NCBI GenBank assembly: GCA_963931925.1
Contig: OZ007570.1
Location: 35,466,084-35,530,083 of the forward strand
Source of the DNA: Onchidella celtica
Taxonomy: Eukaryota > Mollusca > Gastropoda > Systellommatophora > Onchidiidae
Direction: 5' to 3'
Length of the DNA stretch: 64,000 bases
Positions 49,980 to 62,756 of the stretch are shown one piece after another (the stretch's first letter is position 1; each line of letters starts with the position of its first letter). A program made the position numbers and the translations under genes. The notes below the pieces were generated by a model. That model was not told where the DNA came from, did no database searches, and saw only the letters and a program-made list of their open reading frames with translations.

Positions 49980-50562
49980 CAGGGTTGCCAACCCATATTT
50001 TTAAATGTCGCCAGGCTCATCCCTAAAAGTAGCTAAAATGTCGCTAAAACTCTCACGGAAAGCCGCTAGCTATTGCTAGTCGCTGGTATATCCCCCCGCA
50101 GCAGTAATTTGATGCAAATACATATTTTCATGAACATGCTGTCTGATGACCAATTAAAATGCATTAAACAAAATACATTAAACATTTTTTTTAACTTTAA
50201 TGTGCTGGCAACAACCAACTTTGTGAAACTTTGTCGTAAGTCAGGTTTTTAAGCCTGACGCGTTTCGTATAATAAATAAATGAAATTTTAATAATCCATC
50301 CTTGTTGCTATTTACAATTTCTGTGAGCTTGTTGTTACGATTACACAGGTCAACAAGTTCATTTCAGAAGCAGACAAATTTTCAAAATTTGTTGACCAGT
50401 GTTGTATATTATTATTAAGGCTCGACATGAAAAAAGCCCAAAGTATCCAAAGTATTTGGCGCTAGATTTCAGTGAAACTCTCCAGATTTGGCACCAAAAT
50501 GTCGCTAAAAAATATATGAAAGATCCAGATCTAGCTACAAAGTCGTTAAGTTGGCAACCCTG
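49980..50562. mobile_element. hAT-like MITE (CAGGGTTGCCAAC ends)
   Basis: CAGGGTTGCCAAC at the left end and its inverse CAGGGTTGCCAAC at the right end. The flanks CCTGAGTA (49972-49979) and CCTGAGTG (50563-50570) form an 8-base target duplication with one change, as expected for hAT. An ATGTCGCTAAAA word occurs near both ends. Confidence 0.85.
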
Positions 50563-50943
50563 CCTGAGTGGAGTGACCCTGCGATAAACTTACCAGCTAG
50601 GACCTGCTCAGGCAGAGCAGAGTACCTATGTCGAGTTCGAGGCGAACTCAGATGGACAGCGCCTGCCTGTACTAAAGTTAGCTCAAGAAGAGCGCGTTCA
50701 AGATTAAAATTAGTGCAGCGCAACGGCCTGTGCTAAGTTAATTTACGTAGAACGGATTAGAAGTTACGGAGAACCTGGTCGGATTCACCAGTTCTCGAAG
50801 GACGTGGATGCTCTTGCTCCATGGGGGCAAGAAGAAGCAGAAGGGCGAGTGAGTCTATAATCGGAGACAGCTCGTAACGAGTGAGGCACCAAGTTTAATG
50901 CACGTGATTAACGTTCTAACGGAACTTTCGGAACAATGTAAGA

Positions 50944-51321
50944 CAGGAGTGCTCAACCTTTATTGACATAGGATCTACTTTTACATGTCCCAGCCTTTGG
51001 AGATCTACCAGTCTGGCGAAGCCCTGAAACAAGATTGGCCTCTGATCTACTCGAAATTAGTCGATACTGGTAAATGTCGATTATCTCGCACCCATAATGG
51101 CGGTTTAAGTGTTGCCAGGTAAACTTTTGCCGTCCTGCCACATGTTTCATTTTCAATCCGCCACACTCACAAGGACAAAAGAAGAAAAAACTAACACAAA
51201 ACCGCCACATCCGAGAAAAACGACCCGCCAAAATACAAAGACATTACCTCGCGGGTGTGTCCTACATTCGTCCCGCGATCGACTGCCAAGCACTTGAAGA
51301 TCGACCGGTTGAGCACCCCTG
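50944..51321. mobile_element. hAT-like MITE (CAGGGGTGCTCAACC ends)
   Basis: CAGGAGTGCTCAACC at the left and CAGGGGTGCTCAACC inverted at the right. The flanks ATGTAAGA (50936-50943) and GTGTAAGA (51322-51329) are an 8-base duplication with one change. GATCTAC and GATCGAC words lie inside both ends. It is 378 bases and non-coding. Confidence 0.85.
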
Positions 51322-51329
51322 GTGTAAGA

Positions 51330-54300
51330 CTTGTAAGTCCCCTGGGAGCGACGAGGCAGGCTTCTGTCGGGTACTGTGCTAGGCAACCGCCCATCAGTGT
51401 ATAGCTTAGGGGTTGTGGTACTGGTAGCAGTAACCCAGAGAAGTATGCAGCATTGAGGGAACCAGTGCCCAAGACATCAAGTGACCACCTACATTCAAAT
51501 CATACCAGTACATCGTATCCTGTGTGTGTTCTTAGGACGGAACCTTTGTATCGTATAAGTTTACTCAAAGTTAAGTTTGTGCTTTTGAAGTTGTGACCAG
51601 AACTGTACACGTAGTGTATTTGTACGAGGGACCGGGACAGTTGATTTACTATGTAATACCGTAGTCTGTGCTAATATTCCAGAAGCAAGACTTTCGCAAA
51701 CTGGCGACCTGTTTAGGATTATTGTCTTCAAGCCAAGATCACCGATCCGGGATTAGGACAATTTTAGTTAGTAATTGATCACTGTGGACATTAGAGTGAA
51801 TTTTACAACAGTGCCTTTAAGTGCAAAGCCTGTGGAATGTATATCATGTATGTCTTTAGCATGACCTTTGCATGGTAATTAAAATCTTCATTTCAGGATA
51901 ATTAGTTGCGATCATTATTGTTTTGTTTTGTATGTAATATTCCATCATTTGATTCGCGAACTGTTTTAGGGTTGTTAATTTGATCTACTTAATACTTAAG
52001 AGTAATGCATATCACTAACGCACTTTGAACCCCATCCCACGAGTCTCAATAAATTTGTGTTGTATGTGTAACTGTTTAACACCTTGTTCCGTTGGTTTGT
52101 TATAGCCTCACATAGTCCGAAACATCTTAAGGTTGCAAGCGGTACGTGCACACTTTTACCTGCACAGGGTCAGCCTTGTGACAACCTCTACTACATCATG
52201 TACTGTCTTCAGCCTTCTTCCAGAAAAATGAGGCGATTGCACAAAATCGGTAATGTACTAATAGTTGCACTTGCTCACGTCAAGAAAATCAAATAAAATT
52301 ATAGTTGAGTTTCAAAATATTGAAGTTTCGATGTTTTCATTAATTTAGAATAGATTACGTCTGCTATCGTGTTTTATTAATGGAATTGTACATTTTTGTC
52401 CCAAACTTCATTTTGCTGAATTCTTCAGCTAATGAGGTTGTCACAGATTACTTTATTCCGTGCCGTTACCTCACAAATATTATATACTATGTTGGGGTTT
52501 CCAGATCATTGCAAGTTCCGAAAACCAAATTAATAAGCTGCAGCGCACAAACCTTAGCAGGACACACAGCACTTCGCACCCTTAGTTCTTTGTTCCAACT
52601 TCAGTTTTGTACACAATTGATAAAGTTGATGTTAAACGTTTGCGGCCTGAGTATTATGACAAGTAGCTGGAATAAATCGAAACTGTGAAACAGCCTGATA
52701 AGTGCCACAACGCATTTTAAACAAGTTGTCAAGAACAGATTTGATTCATAAATGTTTCCACTGAGTAAATTTTTGTGAGAGAGCAGTGAGTAATTTTTAC
52801 AAACGTAATTATTGTGCGAGCCAGCATAACTTGGTCTCGTAAACAATTTGTTTTGAACAGTTTTTTTCCTAATAGATAGACAGAAGGTGTGGGGAAGGAT
52901 AGACGGACAGCGTAGGTGTGCATGACTGAGCACTTTTTATATCTCGTGTTTTTAACTAGGTTTAGTAGAGAGGGAAGGGGTGAGTAGGAATTAAATGTTA
53001 TTGAGACGTCTGTTGACGTACAAAAAATCCGTGATCCAGAGTAAAAGCTCGGGATTTTGAACATGTTAAGAATTTATTGCTATAAAATTACATTTTATTG
53101 TCTTGAGTGATTCGACCTTTGATGTCGACCCAAGGTCGTTGCGTAGGGCTGTTACTTAAAATAACTCGGTTCGGCAGCTGAGCTAGAGGTGGTTGCACCA
53201 ATCAAATGTATGAATCTGGACGGAAGGTCGAGACATAGCTTTAGTATTTAAACCCGTGCAGAGCTTAGATAGAGGCCACATGTAGACAATCCATTTACGA
53301 GGTGGACGGCGATAGTCCTCAGCCAGATGAGAGACATAAGAGACGCAGTTGAGCAGTCCATATTGTGAGGAGCGCCATGAGTTAAAGCTCCAGAGCCTAA
53401 GCTACTTGGTTTGATATAAACCCACAGCGTTTACATCCAGCGCTCTCACTCCCAGTGAGGGCCGCATGGTGAGAGTCCATACTAATTTGTAATGATGAAA
53501 GTGAACCGTTCTACTTACTTTTGAAGACAGTTTCAGAGCTACCGCCAGACAACGCATGGTTGTACAAGCATTCTCCATGGCGTGTCTAGAGGAAATGTCC
53601 ATATCATAACATGTCTCATTGAATTAATAGAATTTAAACTGTTATATCCGTCGCCACGTGCGCGGATTCTATTTGGCATATAACTCATATGACCTGCAAG
53701 TAGTTAGGAGTGAATAAGTTAGTCTTTATAGAAAGCTGTAGTTTCATTAGTAGATTCAGTTGCCTTTGAATTGATATTTATAATTATATTTGATACATTA
53801 ATTCCTGTAATTAAACTGCCCTACAGTTCTGCTAAAAATCAAAGCAATTGATTTAGGCCTATTTAGTTTTTTAGAGTGCAAGTATTTTTTTTTGTGTGTT
53901 CGTCGATTGTGGGAGCGGACCTCGAAAGAGTGTCAGTCGAATTATCCCCATCTAACCCACATCGCGACACAAGTGTTGAAGTGTGCATTTGTTATACCCC
54001 TTCTACATACTAAGAGGTCTGCTTTTCAGAAAATGGAGATAGAACAAACAAGAACCAAGATCGCGACTTCTTCACATCTGCAGGTTTAAAGTGTGCCATC
54101 TTGAAGTATATAGTAATTGTAAAAATGGAAATGAAGTTCAATGATGCTAAATAAAGACATGCCATGCCGTCTTTAAAAAAATGTGGGGGAAACATTGCAC
54201 TGCTGTTTTCAGTCACATCAAATCAAAGTTACAAATTAAGGCCATTCGGAAGAAAGAAACGTGATTAAATTTTATTTTGAATGCCGGATGCAAAAAGTTG

Positions 54301-55242
54301 AATAAATGAAATGTCTTGCAGCCACCTAAATGGATAGATGTTCCGGTAAATGATCAAGAACGAAAGATACTCAGAGCTGAGCCCCCATCGCCCCCCCCCC
54401 TCGCCCTCAATGCAGCCACTTAAATCAGTGCTCGTTAGCTTCATGAACAAATCCTATCGTGATCCAAATTTTCTGTATCTGGGACTCGAATCTTTTTTGC
54501 ATGTTTTTGCATTCTTCTCTAATTTCATCACCACTTCTCCACACGGGCTTATCCAATAGCAGGGATAAAGCGTTTACGTGAATGTTAATTGTTCTCTTGT
54601 TTGGGTTTCCATGTGGAATCTTGCCACTCCTTCCTGGAACGTGATGATTGGCTGAAGTCTGGCTTGCTCTCCCCATACAGATTTCCGCCAGTCAGGACAA
54701 CGGAATTGAAAATGAAAGTGGGTGTGGTGTATTAGCAAGTCGTTTACATTTTAATTTATACAGATCGGGGAAGAGTCGGATTACAAACACCCTAGTCGTG
54801 AATGATTTTAGAGTATGGCGTCGCACGTTTTTTTAACATTACTACCACAACCAGATAAACCGGCTAATTTTTCAACTTTTTTCCTGGCAACTGCGCAAAT
54901 GTGATGGGGTGTCTTGAATTAATCCGAGGTATATTGTGACACACACACACACACCTACCTACCTACCTCTCTCTTTGCTGGGCACGACGAAAGACAAACC
55001 AGGAGCGTTGCATTTCGATAATTGCTTCAAGCAGCCTACTAGGCCTAGTTAAATTTTAATCTTTCATTTCACGGGCTGTGAATGCCAATCGGCCCTTCCA
55101 CTTTCCAACAGGCAGATCAACATGACCCTGGTATGCCTTAGATCAAGGCAGGACGCCCATGGAAACAATTGTACGGCATTATAGAGTCAAATGGGGAGTG
55201 TTTTATATGCTGACAAAGAATATACATGTATGTGTAATGGGT
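51330..55242. other. Intergenic DNA without recognised genes
   Basis: AATAAA at 52047 and a GC-richer stretch 51330-51700 could mark an old LTR or gene end, but nothing decisive is present. C-rich run at 54390-54400. The ORF at 54425-54676 (minus) has no recognisable motif. Confidence 0.4.
54938..54975. repeat. AC and CTAC microsatellite
   Basis: Eight AC units followed by CTAC units and a CT run. Confidence 0.9.
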
Positions 55243-55817
55243 GGAGGTACCATTCTGAAAACAGGTCTCAGGTAACATCTTTTTGAACAATAATACCCAT
55301 ACAAAGAAACAACAAGTACGTGTACGAGACAAATCTGTCAGTATTTCAGTATTAAATACGCTACATGCAAACACTTTTGTTTTATAGTGACCACCGACAT
55401 TTTGGGAAGGAAATATGAGCATATGAAATACAGCATTTTATACATTGTACAAAAATTTGAGTTGTTAATTCAAACTGGCTTCGTATACTTAATTCTGGGA
55501 AATACAGTTTGGTACATCTTGTTTTCTAACTTTTTATACCTACACTACAACATCAATTTTGAACAGGAACATTGAGACCCAAAATAGATTCCAAAAATAA
55601 GGAATAATTCTTTCATTAAACACCATGTGGGCCGTGAGCATAAAATTCATTATTGGTGGTGCGTTTTTAATCACCGTTTCAGTGTGGCTGGAAGTCTACA
55701 GTACTATAGTATCAGCTAACTTGTGAAAGAGATTTTCCCCAAGAGTTGTTTGGAGTTGTGAATTTTTAACCATAGTAGAATGAGCATGGAGCAAATGAAG
55801 TTACTGTTTCATTGTTG
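55243..55817 (+). repeat. 0.55-kb direct repeat, copy B
   Basis: Second copy of 41506-42045 in the same orientation, with scattered substitutions and small insertions. No terminal inverted repeat or target duplication is evident, so it could be a segmental duplication or a retroelement fragment. Confidence 0.88.
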
Positions 55818-57278
55818 TTTTTTTTTAATTTGATAAACAATATTGATATAATTGTTGTCCTTTTTTCCCCCTGTTATTGCCTTTATGGATTCGTGAAGAG
55901 AGCTTAAAGTGTTTGTGGTACTGTCATGAGTATCGAGCCAGCACTTTACTCACGCCCGGAAACAATAATTATATATTCTGTCACACATATAAATAATTTA
56001 AGATTCATGCTTTTCAGAACACACATAATCGAACTTTTTCCATTTGTCATTGATACTTGAAAATGAGGTTAGACAAGGGCAAGATGTTCATGCAGTATCC
56101 TACGATATTTTCAGCACCAGTAAATTCCACACAGAATTAGATAAGGCTGCAACAGTGCAGATCTAGCTCCATCAGAATTTGCTTTCTTTCGTAACAAAAT
56201 ACTTTTCACATATCATTGCCCATTATAGAACAAAATGAAAAAAAAAGTTCTTTTGGCTGAATGAATGCCCAGGCAAACAAGCAAAGAGGAGGAGAAGAGA
56301 CGATAAAGAATGACCACCACCAGGTACGGGGCTTGTAACTGCTTTGATACGGGGAAACAATACAATAATATTTATAGTAAACCGCGAATGAGAATGAATA
56401 CGGTGATTCAAGGCTAAGGTCCAAGGGCAAAGGTCATTGAAACAATAAAAGCGAAAGTCGTAAGCGCTTTGCCATGGGCCCAATTTAAGCTTTCGGCTGA
56501 GGCCAGAGGCCCCCGAGAAAGCAAAGATCTTCCAGTTACAGCCGAATTTAAGCCAATAGGAAATTTATTATTCTGTAACGAAGTGCTTAAAAAGTGGAGT
56601 AGGCGATGTACAATAGGCCTATGTACCTGTGGCGAACTCTCGGGAGGGGTTCCATGAGTTACATGATAGCCTAGGGATAATAAATAATAATTATCTAGAT
56701 CTAGATAGATCTCTAGTAGCCCTACTACTACTAGGCTAAAGCAACCACCTTCATAATTATTTAGTCTTATCAGCATCCAGGCCGCCAGGAAAGACAACAA
56801 GAACAATATTATAAAGTTTATAAAGAATGTAGCTTTTTAAGTAAAGCCCTTAAAGGTAGAATGTGCAGACGATCAATGTTAGTAGTTGAGCTACTGTTCG
56901 TGCTGTTTAGCCTAAGCCTAGGTCACCGACTACGAAGACATCGACTTCTCGTCAGTTAATACAGTATGTTACTGAAATCTTAATTGGAAATTTCCACCGT
57001 GCTGTCATTAAGTTTTTGAGGCCACAGTGACGTCGAGGAAGAATTTTCAATTTGTTGCAGAATGTCAGAAATTAAATTTTCATCATACTTTGGCTAGGTT
57101 TGTTTCTGTTTGTAGTGATTTGATTGGAATTGAAATCGGTCAGCAGTGTGCTGTAGGTGATGGAGAGAATCAGAATAAATTAAATTTATTTTTTGTACTC
57201 TTTGCCACTCACGGGCGAGGTCAAAGTTCATCCTTAATTTAGGTCTGCCTTGGGCATAGATAGCCTTGGGAGACAATC
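55818..57278 (+). promoter_or_regulatory. Region upstream of the methyltransferase
   Basis: It should contain the promoter and leader. No TATA box, CpG cluster or repeat is convincing. A TCTAGATC-rich patch lies at 56694-56710. The start site is not determinable from sequence. Confidence 0.3.
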
Positions 57279-57548
57279 ATGACTATCATTAGATCATCGC
57301 AGAGACGTATTCTATCTCTTCACACACTACAACAGTGTCACAGGCGGCTCATGGCAAATTATAAGGATTTATTCACTGATTCAAAGCAGACACAATGTTA
57401 TGCCAACTTTCGCCCAAGTTACACAGATGATGTTTTTAAAAGAATAGTGGAGTTCTGTAAGAAGGGTTCATGTGAATTTGATCTTGCTGTAGATGTTGGA
57501 TGTGGGTCAGGACAGAGCACAGTGCCATTGGCCCATTATTTCGAAAAG
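57279..57548 (+). CDS. Methyltransferase exon 1
   Basis: It holds the start codon and SAM-binding motif I (VDVGCGSGQS) near its end. The donor is AAG|GTCAGT. A non-coding leader exon upstream cannot be excluded. Confidence 0.88.
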
Positions 57549-60500
57549 GTCAGTTGATGTTTAAACTCGCTTGCAGGTAGGCTACTGACTTCTTAGTTGC
57601 ATGTGCACATAAAAAACTACTGTGTTGAACTAAAGACAAATTCAAGCAACATTTCTCGTGTATGCAACACCAAAAATCTTCATACAAAAAAAAAAAGCAA
57701 CCAAACAATATAGACCTCTATATTTTTTAGACTATCAATATCCTGATAATATAATTATTATAATGTCACCTATTTAGGTGGGGAAACAATTAAGAGATTA
57801 ATTATTGTTATAACTACATGACAAACCAAGGCCACACAAGGTATGTTACTTAGGCCATGCAAGTTATTTCAGCACAAGAGAAATGGTTTTGGAGGCTGAT
57901 TTTAATTTCCAGAGTGAACTGGCATTCCCTTTGCCAATCTGGGGAAATGGGTACTGAAAACAATGGTGTGATTTAACCCATTAACTGAATATAATCCAAT
58001 CAAACATCTTCAGTTCCAAGTGTGCATCAGTGTGGGATCTGTTTTAGTCATATATTAGTATTTCTGTGGCAAACAAATGGTCTTGACACTGAAAAAGTTA
58101 ATCATTCAGAATTTTATACTATTCACAGTGAATTTCTGAATATTCTCTCATTTTTACTCTACTGTATTTTTGAACAGCAACAAAGTATTTTACATTTTCA
58201 ATAGATAGGAGCGAATGTCTTCAGGTTTGTGACATCATTCCATTCCTCTTAATCCTAATTTCTGAGGAGTGTGGGTTATCGGGAATGAATGTATTGCAGA
58301 ACAGTTCATTCTTTACCCACACAAATTCACAAATTATGATGTTGGCCTGTGCCCTTCAGGCCACATAACCTTCATTTGCATTGGCTTGAGAACAGAGTAA
58401 GTTTGAACCGAGAAACATTGTCACATTACGCAGTACACTGTACTGTCTTTACTGTTTAATTGTCCGTAGAGATTATGAACTTTGACTACTAATAATCCTG
58501 AATGTGTGAAAATATTTTAAGTGTCTTTTTATTGCCACAGGTTCTAGGTTTTGATGTAAGTGAGGCACAGATTGCCAACGCTCCAAGAAATAATCCAAAG
58601 GTCAGATTTAGTGTATCACCAGCAGAAAGTCTCAGTTCTGTGCAGCCAGCCTCAGCTGATCTGGTTACCATAGCTCAAGCTTTTCACTGGGTAGATAAAG
58701 ACAAGTAAGAAGCATTTAGTATGAAGAGAACCATTCCTGATATTTCCGTCCAGAATCTTTATTCATAGGAAAATTGATGTAGCAGCTCACTGTCCCATCT
58801 TGCAAAACAGTGGTTTTTAGTTTCATAGTGTCAGGGATAAGTATTGTATTTGTAGGCTAAAGTTTATGAAAATGTTACTTTTATATTAGTTTTGTACAAT
58901 TTGGTGTAAGATTAATTTTAAAAGCATGTAGTTGTAGTGTATCATTTTGAAAATATATCTATCAAGAATAAATTCAGTAACTTTGAACATAAAATTTTCC
59001 CCCAAAATTGACATGACTGATAAATATAATGTAAGTTCTACGTCATATGATGTGATGATTGTATTAAGATCAGAGAAAGGACAGTGTACTTTGGTAGACA
59101 ATGACATTCTTATCTCACATTAAAACAGACATTGAACTTTGAGGCCTTAGATTGAAAATTTCAAGTGATTGTCGAGATAGTGACAGATTAATCGGATAGA
59201 AGCTGAAAGAGATCAAACAGGTGGTTTTCAATGAGAAATCCTTGTTGTTTTTGTTTTCTGTAGGTTCTGATTGTGTTACCTCTGGACACTCTGTCATTTT
59301 AATGGAAATGTTAGCTGAATTTTAGCATTCTGAACCAATTTAAGTAGTTATATAATTTTTTTTTTTTTTGGGGTCACTAAACCAGCAATGTGTGTTTGCA
59401 GATTCTTTGCTGAAGTGGACAGGATCCTTAAGCCAGGAGGTTCTTTGGTTGTGTATGGATATGGAAATGGTGAAGTTGAGCCCCCAGAAGCCAACACTGT
59501 TTTCCTTTATGTGAGTAAAACTTATAAGATGGAACTTCATTTTCCAGGATCTCTGTTTACAGTGGCTTAAAATTGCAATAATAAATTTGGAAAGTAGTTA
59601 TAACTATACTGTTCATAGAAAAACTTTGCAAGATTTTGTTTTGTATTAAATTTGAATGGAAATTGTCAAATGTTCACATTTCATATTGCTGCTTGTCTCA
59701 ACTGTGACACACACTGAATTGGTTTGTACACTAGCTGCAGTGGCTGTAGATCAGGGTAGTCTCAATTGAAGATCAGCAAAAATTTGCAGTGAAAATTATA
59801 TTTAATTTAATATTTACGTGAAGGTACCGATAGTTACTGAGTAGCCATGAACAGGTAAACTCGAAGTGCAGGAGGGCACTGTTTAAATATGCAGGACGAA
59901 GTGCCATCCCACAGTGAAGTGCATGTATGTGATACTGTGGTGTTTGATCAGTATGACTGTTAAACAAGAGAGTGAGGAGTGGAACATTAATTACAGAAAT
60001 TCTCTATTAATAATCATTATTATCTGCACAATGAGGAAAAACCACTGCTTTAAATTATTTTTTAAAAAAAGAAAGATAAAAAGGTATACCACATGTGGTA
60101 TTATTGCATTTGTTTTCTGTTTCCATAGATAACCATGCCCGCGTTTTGAGTTGATTAAAGCTCATTGAATCTAATCTTATGAAAACGTACAAAATATTAC
60201 AGATCCCGCTTACATCACCACACTGTTGGATTTTAGATTCAAATTAATTACGTTTTCTGCTTCATGTCTTATTTAAGATGATAAGATCTGCTGCACTTTC
60301 TGCTGTGCTGCACTAGGGAAGTGGTTGATGTGTTGTGAGATTTTTGTCGTTGTTTTTTTTTTGCTTAATTTGACATGCAAAAATGATTCAAATTTACAGG
60401 ATAGTGATGGCCTTGAACTTATCAATTAGTAAAACCTATTTCTCTACTGAATGGAAACAATCTCATTGAGTAGGGTGAAGTGGGTTCAAGATGATGTTAT

Positions 60501-62527
60501 TTTGATTTCTTTTGCTTTCTAACTTTTGGGAGGCTGGAGTTTTGTGAAATTATAGTACATTTATTATGTATGTGTACTTTTGATTTTGCAGCTTTACGAA
60601 GATGTATTAGGTAAATATTGGTCTCGCGGTCGGCACATGGTGGAGGACAAGTATGGTAGTGTCACACTACCATATTCAGGCTGGGTCAGGTGAGGAATAT
60701 TTACTTGATCATGAGTTATATTGAACACTCTCAATTGCCTCTCTTCAAAAATAAATTTGTTGTTATATTTCAGGTGGCAGTTCAAGGGCACAGTGGTGGG
60801 TTGCTATACATTATTTGATATAGAACATACAATTGAGAATTGTCATTGTGATTTTGAGTATATGGTACCATTGTCAGTGCTTATTGTTACATTTAAATTA
60901 ATGTCATGGCACAATGCCCATAGAAGTGCTCAGCTGGGAGTGCCAAGTAACAAATTAATTTTTTGTATCCAATACATTGCACACCTAGATAGCCGCTAAG
61001 TTAATAATGGTTAATCGTCAAGATTAACTTACCCTTTTGTTTCTCACATGATTTCCTTTGCTTCATGGCTCAGTGTGTAAAAAAAATGGTTTTTAGGATG
61101 AAACAGACATCATGATTCCAAGCTGTATGGATTTTGCCAATTTCTACCAATATTAGCCTTTCGATTTTATTCAAAATAGTCTGTAGCCTCTGTTTATCTC
61201 TTTGTTAATGTTGAATACTAACCACAAACTTTAGCATGTATTCTTTGGGGTAGAAAAAAAATAGGTAGGTGTCTTTGGGCTGTGCAGCTGAAATAGTTAC
61301 AGAGGGTTGTTACCAAAATTGTGGGCAGTTTCTGGAAAAGGTTGTTGTGGTCAGTTAGCCAAACTAATCTTTTCTGTAACCCTAAAACTTTCCCAAAATA
61401 TTCACTGTGCAAATGAAACCCAATTTGGCTGCATGGCACAAATTATGGTCACTCCAAAGAAAAAAGTATGAGGATCAACAAGTGACATGCTATTGTATAT
61501 ATTTTATTACAGGGATGACAGCTTAGCAATAGTGAAGGACTGCACAGTGGCCGAATTTATTGGATATTTGAATTCTTGGTCTGCCCTGGCCCAGTACTAC
61601 AAAGTCCACCCACACAGCAGAATAATGGAGGATGTTGAAAACAAGTAATTATGACTTTCTCTTTTTTTTTGTGCACATTTTTAAATGCATTAACAGATTC
61701 AAATATTATATTATTCACTTACATGATTTTTTTCTAATCAGTTGGTGGGTAACTCTGAAGATCATACTGAAAAACCATAATGATGATAATGTTTCAAATT
61801 ATTTACCCTGAACACATTCTTTCCTGTATCCAGAATCCAAAACCTGACTTCTTGTGCAGTCCACCACTCCATATCAGCTTTTTCATTATAAGAGATTTTG
61901 TAGCTATAAGTAAACAAAAATTCACATTCACTTATACTTGATCATAGAAGTAATGCTTTAAAATGTTGTCACCAGTTACTGATATTAGTTATATTTTGCT
62001 GTACCTGAGAGCTGCAGCCTTGATGAATGTGGTAATGCCACAGTTTTGCTTGAATACCATTATACTGTAATTGGAATTGTTTCCTCCATAATCTTATCAT
62101 TTTATAGAGAATTGAAAATGGTGCAAAGAAAAGTGAACATTATTTGAAATTCATATCCCAGCATTATCATAAAGTTGCAGAAATAAAATCATCAAGAGTG
62201 TGGAAACATCGTGTTGTTGACCAGCAATATTACACATTCATCTAATTCGCGTTACTGCAGGATTAGCTCATTTATTTATATAAAAGATCATTCTGGGTGG
62301 AGCACAGAAACTGCATTTAAGAACTGATAAAGTTGCAACCAGTTGTTCATGGATTGTTGAATGTATCCGCTGAGGCAAATTGTAGTAAGCCTAATTTAAA
62401 AAATATTTATACCTTTTCCAGGTTTCTGAATATATGTCATGGAGAGAAAGTGCCAGAAGCTGAGGACAAGCCTTGTTTGAAAATTACATGGCCAGTTTTT
62501 ATGCTGATGGGACATAAACCAAAATAA
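57279..62527 (+). CDS. Class I SAM-dependent methyltransferase, complete, six exons
   Basis: Exons 57279-57548, 58541-58704, 59402-59510, 60592-60689, 61513-61644 and 62422-62527 join in frame to 292 residues plus TAA. All introns are GT-AG. Motif I is AVDVGCGSGQST (end of exon 1), post-I is VLGFDVSEAQI (exon 2), the later strand is ADLVTIAQAFHWVD, and the RILKPGGSLVVYGYG helix-strand follows in exon 3. This places it with small cytosolic or mitochondrial methyltransferases of the methyltransf_11 type, near the group annotated in databases as putative methyltransferase DDB_G0268948. The substrate is unknown. The first ATG has an in-frame TAG 18 bases upstream. The N-terminal 24 residues are basic and lack acidic residues, so a mitochondrial presequence is possible, with an alternative start at the MANYKD methionine (57351). 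Confidence 0.93.
58541..58704 (+). CDS. Methyltransferase exon 2
   Basis: It encodes VLGFDVSEAQIANAPRNNPK, the post-I acidic loop binding the SAM ribose, and the AQAFHWVDKDK motif. Confidence 0.93.
59402..59510 (+). CDS. Methyltransferase exon 3
   Basis: It encodes FFAEVDRILKPGGSLVVYGY, the RVLKPGG-type motif of class I methyltransferases. The acceptor is TTTGCAG. Confidence 0.93.
60592..60689 (+). CDS. Methyltransferase exon 4
   Basis: It encodes LYEDVLGKYWSRGRHMVED and a PYSGWV end. This is the variable substrate-side region; W and R positions resemble the YW-xx-R motif of this subfamily. Confidence 0.9.
61513..61644 (+). CDS. Methyltransferase exon 5
   Basis: It encodes EFIGYLNSWSALAQYYKVHP, the F-x-x-YL-x-(S/T)WS motif seen in this family. 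Confidence 0.92.
62422..62527 (+). CDS. Methyltransferase exon 6 (terminal)
   Basis: It encodes the C-terminal strand KITWPVFMLMGHK and stops at TAA 62525-62527. An AATAAA at 62523-62528 overlaps the stop codon. Confidence 0.92.
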
Positions 62528-62528
62528 A
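62523..62528 (+). terminator. Poly(A) signal overlapping methyltransferase stop codon
   Basis: AATAAA spans the TAA stop (62525-62527). If used, the 3' UTR would be only about 10-30 bases. A downstream T/GT-rich stretch (GTATTTGTTTAGTTTTTTCT, 62548-62567) fits a cleavage signal. A later AATAAA near 62969 is an alternative. Confidence 0.4.
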
Positions 62529-62756
62529 AACTTTAGCTCTGTACCGTATTTGTTTAGTTTTTTCTGTCAATTGTTGTTTTAAAAAGAAATCCAAGAAACT
62601 ATCAAAGACAATGCCTAAACTGGGAAGATGATTTACTTTTAGTGTCCAAGTTAATGCGGGCTGCATAATTACATGTATAGAAGGGAGCATGGCTGACCAG
62701 TGTGATGCATATCATTATCATTCACTAATCAGAGATTTGTCTGGGCATTAACAGAA

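Noticed and set aside
56414-56806. 130-codon minus-strand ORF upstream of the methyltransferase
   Set aside because: Hydrophobic and leucine-rich by composition only, with no splice or domain support.
57971-58103. TTAACCC...GTTAA pair resembling another TTAA element
   Set aside because: The inverted match is too short (TTAACCCATT versus TTAACTTTTT) and there is no GATATATC word.
60721-60999. 92-codon ORF in methyltransferase intron 4
   Set aside because: Exon 4 joins exon 5 in frame without it, and the translation has no methyltransferase motif.
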